This document shows, piece by piece, positions 16,752 to 24,341 of a stretch of 24,341 nucleotides of DNA. Position 1 is the stretch's first letter; each line of letters opens with the position of its first letter. The notes under the pieces are model-generated. The model searched no databases, was not told the DNA's origin, and saw only the letters and a list, made by a program, of their open reading frames with translations. The DNA comes from Elstera litoralis. Its GTDB lineage: Bacteria > Pseudomonadota > Alphaproteobacteria > Elsterales > Elsteraceae. The position numbers and the translations under genes were made by a program. The stretch spans positions 1 through 24,341 of the forward strand of contig NZ_LAJY01000137.1 of assembly GCF_000963705.1 (NCBI RefSeq). Direction: 5' to 3'.

Positions 16752-17729
16752 ATGGGCGAAACCCTTCTTTCCGTTCGCGGTCTTGTGACCGAATTTCCCA
16801 CGGCCAAGGGCCCGGCCCGCGCGGTCGATCATGTTTCCTTCGATCTTCAGCGCGGCGAAATCCTTGGGTTGGTGGGCGAAAGCGGCTCCGGCAAAAGCGT
16901 TACCGGCTTTTCCATTATGGGGCTCGTGGAGCCGCCGGGACGGGTTACGGCCGGTAATGTGTTCTTCAACGGCCAAGACCTGCTAACGCGGCCCAAGGAG
17001 GCGATGCGCCAATTGCGCGGCAACCGCATCGCCATGATCTTCCAAGACCCGATGATGACGCTGAACCCCGTGTTGCGCATCGACACGCAGATGATCGAAA
17101 CCTTGCAGGCCCATAGCGACATCAGCCGCGACGCCGCCCGCGCCCGGTCCCGCGAGGTATTGGCGAAAGTCGGCATTCCCTCGCCGGACGAACGGCTGCT
17201 GTGCTACCCGCACCAACTTTCGGGCGGGATGCGACAGCGGGTGGCGATTGCCATTGCCCTGCTGCTCGACCCCGATCTGATTATCGCCGATGAGCCGACA
17301 ACCGCGCTGGACGTGACCATTCAGGCGCAGATTCTGTTCGAAGTGCAAAACCTCTGCCGCGTCACCGGAACCGCGCTCATCTGGATCAGTCATGATCTCG
17401 GCGTCGTCGGCGGGCTCGCGGATCGAATCGCGGTGATGTACGCCGGGCGAATCGTGGAACTCGGCCCGACCGACGCCACCCTCGCCGCGCCGCTGCACCG
17501 CTATACGGAAGGGCTGCTGCACTCGCTGCCGGGGCGCAATCGGCGCGGGGAGCGGCTGCGGCAGATTTCCGGCATGACCCCGGCCTTGATCGATCTGCCG
17601 AAAGGCTGCGCCTTCGCCCCCCGCTGCGCCCAAGCCGATGGTGCCTGCGACGCGCGGCCCCCGCTGCTCGATTTTCCGGGGCAGCGCCAGGCCGCTTGCT
17701 TTCATCCCGTTGCTTTGGAGGCGTTATGA
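16752..17729 (+). CDS. Peptide-type ABC transporter ATP-binding protein 1 (DppD/OppD family)
   Basis: This 325-residue ATPase has Walker A GESGSGKS (42-49), a Q-loop (MIFQDPMMTLNP, about 95-106), signature LSGGMRQR (156-163), Walker B LIIADEPTTALD (176-187) and the switch His in ISHDLGVV. The C-terminal oligopeptide-type extension carries the cysteine motif CAFAPRC and a later Cys pair, which in this family may hold an Fe-S cluster. It powers the permease pair from the cytoplasm. Its stop overlaps the next start as ATGA. Confidence 0.94.
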   Translation: MGETLLSVRGLVTEFPTAKGPARAVDHVSFDLQRGEILGLVGESGSGKSVTGFSIMGLVEPPGRVTAGNVFFNGQDLLTRPKEAMRQLRGNRIAMIFQDPMMTLNPVLRIDTQMIETLQAHSDISRDAARARSREVLAKVGIPSPDERLLCYPHQLSGGMRQRVAIAIALLLDPDLIIADEPTTALDVTIQAQILFEVQNLCRVTGTALIWISHDLGVVGGLADRIAVMYAGRIVELGPTDATLAAPLHRYTEGLLHSLPGRNRRGERLRQISGMTPALIDLPKGCAFAPRCAQADGACDARPPLLDFPGQRQAACFHPVALEAL

Positions 17730-18708
17730 CCGCCCCGATTTTAGAGATTGAGCGCGTTACCAAGCGTTTCGAAAATAAACTCGATCTTGCCGGTAAACTC
17801 GCCCGCCGCCTCGGCGCGACGGTGGAGGAAAACACCGTTCACGCCCTCGATAGCGTCTCCCTCACGGTTCAGCCCGGCGAAGTGGTCGGGTTGGTGGGGG
17901 AAAGCGGGTGCGGCAAGTCTACCTTGGGGCGCATCGCCGCCGGGATCATGCCGCTGTCCGAAGGCGCGGTGCGCTACCACGGCAAGCCGGTGGGGGCGGA
18001 TAAGTCGGGCCTTGGGATTCAGATGATTTTCCAAGACCCGATGTCCTCCCTCAACCCGCGCAAGAAGGTGATCGACGCCATTGGCGAGGCGGCCCTGTAT
18101 CATGGGTTGGTGGCGCGGCGGGAGCTGGAAGCCTATGTGGTCGATCTGATGGATCAGGTCGGGCTCGACCCCAATTTTCGCCACCGCTACCCGCATCAAT
18201 TCTCCGGCGGCCAGCGTCAGCGCATCGGCATTGCGCGCGCGCTGGCGGTGAAGCCCGATTTTCTGGTCTGCGACGAATCGGTCGCCGCGCTCGATGTCTC
18301 CATTCAAGCCCAAGTGCTGAACCTATTTATGGATTTGCGCGCAGCGCGCGGGCTAACCTATCTGTTCATCAGCCATGATCTTGCCGTGGTCGAACATATC
18401 GCCGACCGCGTGGCGATCCTCTACCTTGGGCGGTTGGTAGAACTGGCGCGGACCGAAGATTTGTTCGCCAATCCCCGCCACCCCTATGCGCAGGCGCTAC
18501 TGTCGCAAATCCCGCGCGTCGATGGCGGGCGGCAGGTGTTTGCGCCGGTGAAGGGCGAGATTCCCTCGCCGCTGCACCCGCCCCCCGGCCTGCCATTTTC
18601 ACCCCGCGCTGCCCGCTGGCGACCGACCGCTGCCGGATCGAAGCCCCGGCCCTGCGTACCCTCGCCCCCGGCCATCAAGCCGCCTGCCATCTGGCGACTG
18701 CCGCATGA
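17726..18708 (+). CDS. Peptide-type ABC transporter ATP-binding protein 2 (DppF/OppF family), frameshifted near 18589-18605
   Basis: The start ATG 17726 overlaps the preceding stop and follows TTGGAGG. Motifs are Walker A GESGCGKST (about 58-66), the Q-loop MIFQDPMSSLNPR, signature FSGGQRQR and Walker B LVCDESVAALD. After GEIPSPLHPPPG the open frame runs into unrelated sequence. Removing one C from ggcc at 18589-18590 and one from the C-run at 18602-18605 restores the family motif CHFHPRCPLATDRC. It also brings the stop to 18706-18708, exactly overlapping the next ATG as ATGA. The repaired protein is about 326 residues, a normal DppF length. The original frame would continue to 18871 out of register. 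Sequencing error is the likely cause. Confidence 0.9.
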
Positions 18709-20603
18709 CGCCCGACATCCTCGATGGGGGCCGAATCCTCCGCTATGCAAACGTGATGGTGCCGATGCGCGACGGCGTGCGCCTGGCCACCGATCTTTAT
18801 TTGCCCGCGCAAGAGGGCGTTGCGGTCGAAGCGCCGCTACCGCTTCTGCTGGAGCGCACGCCCTACGATAAAACCGCAGCGCCGCTCTCTGAAATCTCGG
18901 TCGCCGACCGCACGCCAATGCCGCGCGCCGCTATCGCCGGCCATTTCGCCCGTGCCGGCTATGCCGTGGCGATTCAGGATTGCCGGGGCCGCTATGCGTC
19001 GGAAGGCAGTTTTAGCAAATATACCGGCGAGGCCGCCGATGGGGCCGATACGCTGGCCTGGGCGGTTGCGCAACCTGGTGCGACGGGCGGATTGCGACCT
19101 GGGGGCTGTCCTACGGAGCCCACGCGCAAATGGCCCTCGCCTGCCTCAATCCCCCCGGTCTGGTGGGCATGCTGCTCGATAGCGGCGGTTTCGCCAATGC
19201 CTTTCAGGGCGGCATTCGTCAGGGTGGCGCGTTCGAGTTGAAGCAAGCGACCTGGGCGTTTAAGCACGCGCGCCTCAGCCGAACCGCAAAGGCCGATCCC
19301 CTGATCGCCGCCGCCCTGGACGCCGAAAACATCACCGACTGGTTCCACCGACTGCCCTGGAAGCCGGGCCACAGCCCGTTACGCTGGGTGCCGGAGTATG
19401 AAGACTATTTCTTCAGCCAGTGGCAGGCGGAAAGCTTCGATGAAAGCTGGCAGAAACCCGGCCTTTACGCCCTCGGCCATGTCGACGCGATCCCCGATGT
19501 TCCGATTCTGCTGATCTCAAGCTGGTACGATCCCTACCCGCGCTCGGCGGCGGAGAATTTCGTAGCCCTCACGGGCAGCAAGCGCACGAGTCCCGCCTTT
19601 CTGGTGCTCGGCCCCTGGCTGCACGGTCGGCGCAGTGAGACCCATTCGGGCGATGCCGATTTCGGCCCGGCGGCAACACTCGACGGCACCCTGGCGGAAA
19701 ATTTTCTTCAGTTTAGGCTGGCGTGGTTCAATCGGCTGTTTGACCGCGCCGCGCCGCCGCCGCCGCCCGCCGTGCGCTACTTCCGCATGGGGGGCGGCAC
19801 GGGCCGCAAAACCGCTGAAGGCCGCTTGGATCACGGCGGCACGTGGATGCAGGCCGACACCTGGCCGCCGAGCGCAACGACGCAGGATTTCTTCCTAACC
19901 AAAGACGGCGGCTTTTCCCGCGAGGCACCTGAAGACGTCGTGCGCTATCGCAGTTACCTGTCCGACCCCGCCCATCCGGTCCCCAGCATCGGCGGGGCGA
20001 TTACCTCCGGCGCGCCGATTATGGAGGGCGGCGGCTTCGATCAGCGCGAAGAAGCGCGCTTCTTCGGCTCCCGCGCCCCCTATCTACCCCTCGCCAGCCG
20101 CGCCGACGTGCTGGTGTTCGAAACCGCGCCGCTCGCCGAGGATTTAGACGTGACCGGGCCGATTGTGGTCGAGCTTTTCGTACAATCTTCTGCCCCGGAC
20201 GTGGACCTGTGTATTAAGCTCATCGACGTGTACCCGCCCTCGCCCGATTATCCGCAAGGGTTCGCCCTCAATCTGACCGACGGTATTCAACGCTGCCGCT
20301 TTCGCGACGGCTGGGAGGTGCCTCAGCCGATGGAGCCTGATCGTATCTACCGCGTGCGGGTCGAAGCCTTTCCCACCGCCAACCTGTTCAAAGCCGGGCA
20401 CCGCCTGCGCCTCGATATTGCCAGTTCCAACTTCCCCCATTTCGACGTGAACCCGCAGACCGGCGCCCCCCGCCTGGAAAAGCGGCCCGACCCAAACCGC
20501 CACCGTGCGGATCTATCTAGACGCGGCGCACCCGTCGCGCCTGCTGCTGCCCGTCAATCCCACTGCAACGCCGCTGCTTAACCAAACTCAGGGAGATGAA
20601 TGA
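18705..20603 (+). CDS. CocE/NonD-family alpha/beta hydrolase, two frameshifts
   Basis: The family includes X-Pro dipeptidyl-peptidase-like peptidases, cocaine esterase and glutaryl-acylase-like enzymes; they cleave ester or amide bonds by Ser-His-Asp chemistry. The N-terminus has MVPMRDGVRLATDLYLP, and the oxyanion region reads ERTPYDK. One missing T near 19075 breaks the frame just before the nucleophile motif; restoring it gives QPWCDGRIATWGLSYGAHAQ (Ser about 136). The middle shows SSWYDPYPRSAAENF and LGPWLHG (candidate Asp and His). An extra C in the six-C run 20466-20471 shifts the C-terminal jelly-roll; after repair it reads TATVRIYLDAAHPSRLLLPV and stops at 20601-20603, overlapping the next ATG. 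About 632 residues, with no signal peptide, so it probably acts in the cytoplasm on the imported compound. Confidence 0.87.
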
Positions 20604-22189
20604 TGAATTTTCGATGGATGCGCCCGCTGGCCCTCGGCATCGGCCTCACCGCCGCCCTGACCGGCGGCACGGCCTTGGCCCAAGCCCCCGACCTGATTAT
20701 CGCGCGCGGCAACGAGCCCGTCTCGATGGACCCGCAGTTCGCCCGCACCGGCAATAACCAGATGACCGCCGCCCATATTTTCGAGCGCCTCGCCGGGGTC
20801 GATGAGAATATGCGCGCGACGCAGCAGTTGGCGCTGTCGTGGAAGGCGCTCTCGCCGCTGGTGTGGGAAGTAAAACTTCGTCCCGGTGTGACTTTCCACG
20901 ATGGCAGCCCGTTTACGGCGGAAGACGTGGTGTTTTCGCTCCAACGCCCGCCAACCATTCCGAATTCTCCTGCGTCCTTCGCCCCCTCGGTCGCCGGGAT
21001 CGAGAAAATGGAGATTATCGACCCGCTTACCCTGAAGATCACCTCGAAAACTCCCGATCCTTTGTTCGTGAACGAAATCGGCCGGGTGTTCATCGTTTCG
21101 AAAAAGGCCGCCGAGGGCGCTACCAACGATCAATTCAACAAAGGCACCGCCACCATTGGCACCGGCCCCTATAAGTTTGTCGATTGGACGCCGGGCGGGC
21201 AGCTCAACCTCGTGCGCTACGATGGCTACTGGGGCAAAAAGGCCGAGTTCGAGCGGGTACAACTGCGCTTCATCAGCAATGCCGCCTCCCGCGTGGCCGC
21301 GCTGAAGGCGGGCGACGTGCAGATGATCGATCTGGTCCCGCCGAACTTTGTGGAAGAGCTGAAGAAAGACGCGAATATTCAGGTCGCCGAAGCCGATTCG
21401 CTGCGCCTAATCTATCTCGCCCTCGATAGCGCCCGCGACGTCAGCCCCTTCCTCACCGATTTGGATGGAAAGGCGTTGACCAGCAACCCGCTCAAAGACG
21501 TGCGCGTGCGCCAAGCCCTGTCGAAACTGATCGACCGGCCCCGCCTGATCGAGCGCGTGTTGACCAATGCCGGAACCGCGTCCGGGCAAATGGTGCCGGA
21601 AGGCGTATTCGGCTATAATCCCGACCTGAAGCCGACCGCCTTCGACCCCGAGGGCGCAAAGAAACTGCTGGCCGACGCAGGCTGGCCGAAGGGGTTCGGC
21701 ATAACTTTGCACGGCTCCAACGACCGTTTTGCGCAAGACAGCAATATCACCCAAACCATCGGCCAGCTTTTCGCGCGCGGTGGATTGAAGGTGAACGGCA
21801 TTCAAAGCCTGCCCTATAGTGTTTTCGCCAAAGCGGCGACGGCGGGCGAGTATTCCGCCTTCCTCTTCAGCTACGGTTCGACCACCGGCGAAGCCTCCGC
21901 CGGGCTCGATAGCGTGCTGCACAGTTTCGATAAGGAAAAGGGCCTCGGCGGCAACAACCGCACGCGCTATTCCAATGCAGCTTTCGATGCGCTGCTCGAA
22001 CAGGGCATGGCCGAGTTCGACGATGCGAAGCGCGAAAAGCTCCTGCAGCAGGCCAGCAAAATCGTCTTCGACGACGTCGGCATTCTTCCGCTCTACTGGC
22101 AGAAAGTGGCCTGGGCGACGCGCAAGGGCTTCGTTTACCAGGGCCGCCGCGACGAACATACGGTTGCCATGAATGTTAGCCGCCAATAG
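20600..22189 (+). CDS. Periplasmic substrate-binding protein of peptide-type ABC transporter (SBP_bac_5)
   Basis: This 529-residue exported protein starts with a signal peptide (basic MMNFRWMR, hydrophobic LALGIGLTAALTGG, cleavage after ALA near residue 27). The mature part follows the family-5 binding-protein pattern: the entry motif NEPVSMDPQFARTGNNQM, LRPGVTFHDGSPFTAEDVVFS (two pieces around residue 100), GTGPYKFVDWTPGGQLNLVR, and a C-terminal lobe ending YWQKVAWATRKGF. It delivers substrate to the two permeases encoded upstream. ATG 20600 overlaps the hydrolase stop as ATGA and follows GGGAG. A second ATG directly after it would also serve. Confidence 0.94.
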   Translation: MMNFRWMRPLALGIGLTAALTGGTALAQAPDLIIARGNEPVSMDPQFARTGNNQMTAAHIFERLAGVDENMRATQQLALSWKALSPLVWEVKLRPGVTFHDGSPFTAEDVVFSLQRPPTIPNSPASFAPSVAGIEKMEIIDPLTLKITSKTPDPLFVNEIGRVFIVSKKAAEGATNDQFNKGTATIGTGPYKFVDWTPGGQLNLVRYDGYWGKKAEFERVQLRFISNAASRVAALKAGDVQMIDLVPPNFVEELKKDANIQVAEADSLRLIYLALDSARDVSPFLTDLDGKALTSNPLKDVRVRQALSKLIDRPRLIERVLTNAGTASGQMVPEGVFGYNPDLKPTAFDPEGAKKLLADAGWPKGFGITLHGSNDRFAQDSNITQTIGQLFARGGLKVNGIQSLPYSVFAKAATAGEYSAFLFSYGSTTGEASAGLDSVLHSFDKEKGLGGNNRTRYSNAAFDALLEQGMAEFDDAKREKLLQQASKIVFDDVGILPLYWQKVAWATRKGFVYQGRRDEHTVAMNVSRQ

Positions 22190-22199
22190 GCGGCGGGGA

Positions 22200-23408
22200 A
22201 TGTCAGCCGCAAATAAGGCTGCGGTTCGCGTTGCGCTGGCGGGTCAGTCCCTGATCCGCCACGATCCGCTTCCGGGGGCCGGGGCTGAAACCCTGGCTCT
22301 CGCAGAGCTGCTGCGCGGCTGCGATGCCGCCTTCACCAATTTCGAAGGCAGCATCGCTGGCCGCTTCGGCGGTTGGCCGATGAAGGATAAGGCCGCCCAC
22401 GGGATCGCCCCAGCGCTGCTGGACGTTCTCAAGAACTTCGGCTTCACTCATCTCTCCCTCGCCAATAATCACGCGGGCGATTTGGGGCCGAACGGTATTC
22501 TCTCGACCCTGGAAGAGACCCACGCGCGCGGCTTTACCGTCGCGGGCACGGGGCCGACGCTAACGGCGGCAACCCAGGCCGGCTTGGGCGGAGGGCTCGC
22601 CGTGGTGGCGATGGACGCCGGGCCGTGGGACGCCTCGGTCTATGCGAGCGATGGGGTTGAGGGCGGGCCGGGCCGCCCTGGTGTCAATCGCTTGAAAGTC
22701 TCGCGGCGCTTGGGATTACCGCCGGAAGTTCTGGCACAATTCGCCACATTGGCCGCGCAGATGGGGGATAGCCAACGCCTAAAAACCCGTGTGGCCGTGG
22801 GCTTCCAGACGCCAACGCCGCCGGGCTGCCAAAGTTTCTTCGGCCTCACGCTCGAAGCCGCCGCTGCGCCGGAAGAGCGTTGGACGATCGATGAGGTCGA
22901 TCTCGCCCGCCAAGAAGCCGCCATCGCCGCCGCCAAAGCCACGGGCGCGCTGGTCATCGCGTCGCTCCACACGCACCATTGGCCCGCCGATTGGGAGAAG
23001 CCCGCGCCCTGGATACCCGGTCTCGCCCGCCACCTGCTCGCAGCGGGGGCCGATCTTTTCGTCGGGCATGGTGCGCCGGTACTGCACGGAATGGATTTGA
23101 TCGATGGGAAACCCGCCTTCTATGGCCTCGGGAATTTCATGTTCCACTCACAACGCCAAAGCGTGCGCCCGCACCCGTCGCTATGGCGCAGCATTCTCGC
23201 GGTGCCAAGCTTTGCGGGCGGGCGATTGATCGGTCTCGACATTCACGCCCTGCGCCTCGGCGGCGGCGATCAGGCCCGCAGCGACGACCGACCGGGGCTG
23301 TGGCGCGGCCCCGAGGCGGCGGCATTTCTGCGCGCGTGGCGTGAGGAGACCCCGCCCGCCGGATGGAACGGCGGGGATGGCCTCTTGTCGCTTGCGTTGG
23401 GCGGTTAG
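22200..23408 (+). CDS. CapA-family protein (metallophosphatase-like fold)
   Basis: This protein has about 402 residues. The CapA/PgsA pattern is seen in VALAGQSLIRHDP, CDAAFTNFEGSI, HLSLANNHAGDLGPNGILST, SLHTHHWPADW, LFVGHGAPVLHGMDLIDGKP and YGLGNFMFHSQ. CapA proteins are known from polyglutamate capsule export, but many family members occur in other settings, and the fold resembles calcineurin-like phosphoesterases. I chose ATG 22200, after GGCGGGG; a longer in-frame version from 22173 would overlap the binding-protein gene. It is last in the transporter operon, 10 bases after the binding-protein stop. No signal peptide is evident, so it may process the imported substrate in the cytoplasm rather than make a capsule. 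Confidence 0.82.
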   Translation: MSAANKAAVRVALAGQSLIRHDPLPGAGAETLALAELLRGCDAAFTNFEGSIAGRFGGWPMKDKAAHGIAPALLDVLKNFGFTHLSLANNHAGDLGPNGILSTLEETHARGFTVAGTGPTLTAATQAGLGGGLAVVAMDAGPWDASVYASDGVEGGPGRPGVNRLKVSRRLGLPPEVLAQFATLAAQMGDSQRLKTRVAVGFQTPTPPGCQSFFGLTLEAAAAPEERWTIDEVDLARQEAAIAAAKATGALVIASLHTHHWPADWEKPAPWIPGLARHLLAAGADLFVGHGAPVLHGMDLIDGKPAFYGLGNFMFHSQRQSVRPHPSLWRSILAVPSFAGGRLIGLDIHALRLGGGDQARSDDRPGLWRGPEAAAFLRAWREETPPAGWNGGDGLLSLALGG

Positions 23409-23600
23409 CTAAAGCGCCGGTTGGCCGTAGCCGCGCGTCAAAAGCACGATCAACGCAAGACCGGTGGGGGCCAGAACCAATGCCCCGTAAAAAATCACCT
23501 GCGGGCCAAAGAAGAGCGCGCTTGCAATCAGCGCGAGCAACAGATTGATAACAAAGAGCGTAGGATTATCGATCTGGTCGCGATGGGGTTCGTGCTGCAT
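23409..23600 (-). CDS. Small membrane protein, unknown function
   Basis: This 63-residue protein has a hydrophilic N-terminus (MQHEPHRDQIDN) and two hydrophobic segments (about residues 15-30 and 35-54) joined by a short turn with FFGPQ. It ends in a polar tail (TRGYGQPAL). Its stop abuts the convergent CapA-like gene without a gap. No strong ribosome site is visible. It lies between that operon and the chemotaxis receptor gene. I do not recognise the family; the topology and close packing argue for a real gene. Confidence 0.6.
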   Translation of the reverse strand: MQHEPHRDQIDNPTLFVINLLLALIASALFFGPQVIFYGALVLAPTGLALIVLLTRGYGQPAL

Positions 23601-23698
23601 GGCAAATATCTCAGGCTGATTGCGGCGGTAAGGCGGGGGTTGTAGCAGAGGTGCAGTGCAAAATCACGCCCGATCACAGCCCCCGAGCAAAGCCAGCG

Positions 23699-24341
23699 TC
23701 AGGCCGCCTTCACCCCGCGCAAAAAGCCATCGACCACATCGCGCAGGGCCGCGGCTTGGGTCGTCAGCCCCTGGGCTGCGGCGAGCACCCGACCGGCGGT
23801 TTGGCCGGTTTGGCCTGCAACATCGGTAACGCCGCCAATCGTATCGCTGATTTCCTGGGTTCCTTCGGCGGCCTGTTGGACGTTTCGGGCGATTTCTGCG
23901 GTTGCGGCGGACTGCTGCTCGACGGCAGCGGCAACGGTTGCCGCAATCTCATTAATATCGGTAATCCGCGTCAGGATGCTATTGATCGCCGCCACCGCTT
24001 CCTGCGTTACCGCCTGGGTAGCCCCGATTTGCCGATTGATCTCTTCGGTGGCCTGGGCGGTTTGATTGGCGAGGATCTTCACTTCACTGGCAACCACAGC
24101 AAAGCCTTTCCCAGCTTCCCCAGCCCTTGCGGCTTCAATTGTTGCATTCAAGGCCAGGAGATTCGTTTGAGAAGCGATGTCGTCAATCAAGCGCACGACC
24201 GCCCCGATCTGTGCTGCATTTTCAAGCAATCCTCGCACGGTCACCGTCGTTACCTGAGCCTCATTGGCAGCGCGTCGGGAAATTTCACTCGAGTGCGCCA
24301 CCTGTTGGCCAATCTCGCGAATTGAAGAGGATAGCTGGCCT
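23699..24341 (-). CDS. Methyl-accepting chemotaxis protein, C-terminal part
   Basis: The frame is open to the end of the window, so the sensor and membrane parts lie beyond it. The visible 213 residues are the cytoplasmic coiled-coil signalling domain. The hairpin tip that binds CheA/CheW is IDDIASQTNLLALNATIEAA followed by RAGEAGKGFAVVASEVKILA, the MCP signature. Around it run heptad helices (SSSIREIGQQVAHSSEISRRA before; EQQSAATAEIARNVQQAAEG after). It ends RGVKAA without a CheR-binding pentapeptide. A GTG at 24301 is not the true start, since the domain continues upstream of it. Confidence 0.95.
   Translation of the reverse strand, partial: GQLSSSIREIGQQVAHSSEISRRAANEAQVTTVTVRGLLENAAQIGAVVRLIDDIASQTNLLALNATIEAARAGEAGKGFAVVASEVKILANQTAQATEEINRQIGATQAVTQEAVAAINSILTRITDINEIAATVAAAVEQQSAATAEIARNVQQAAEGTQEISDTIGGVTDVAGQTGQTAGRVLAAAQGLTTQAAALRDVVDGFLRGVKAA

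Overview
The window is GC-rich bacterial chromosome of alphaproteobacterial type. Two things suggest this: the hisZ-purA gene order, and tightly packed genes with ATGA stop/start overlaps. An order such as Rhodospirillales is plausible, but this is inference from gene content only. Five genes carry one or more single-base frameshifts that can be repaired exactly by restoring family motifs. They look more like errors of a draft sequence than real decay.

Layout: (1) 1-1715, the end of hisZ and purA. (2) 1946-4542, a large protein-kinase-like gene that has lost its catalytic motifs, and a small membrane protein, closed by a bidirectional terminator. (3) 4559-8349, the most interesting region. 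A minus-strand unit holds a sigma-54 promoter, rsr (bacterial Ro60 orthologue), a hairpin, and three tandem RNAs of about 120 nt that fold like Y RNAs. It is flanked by a divergent rtcR, the CARF/AAA+ sigma-54 activator of RNA-repair operons. Two of the RNAs carry tRNA-like modules in circularly permuted order, as expected for YrlA-type Y RNAs. No RNA ligase (RtcB) or cyclase (RtcA) is present in the window. (4) 8315-10912, a P2-type cation ATPase. (5) 10941-12368, a PecS/MarR-like regulator divergent from a PecM-like EamA exporter, with two near-identical palindromic operators between them. (6) 12365-14748, fumC and a LysR regulator. (7) 14898-23408, a dipeptide/oligopeptide-type ABC transporter operon (two permeases, two ATPases, a CocE/NonD hydrolase, a periplasmic binding protein, a CapA-like protein), divergent from the LysR gene. 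(8) 23409-24341, a small membrane protein and the 3' end of a chemotaxis receptor.

How the parts may work together: RtcR probably senses an RNA-damage ligand through its CARF domain and activates sigma-54 transcription of rsr and the Y RNAs. Rsr would then bind the Y RNA stems and be tethered by the tRNA-like tips to an RNA-processing partner. The transporter operon looks like an uptake-and-hydrolysis module for a peptide-like or ester/amide substrate, probably controlled by the divergent LysR protein.
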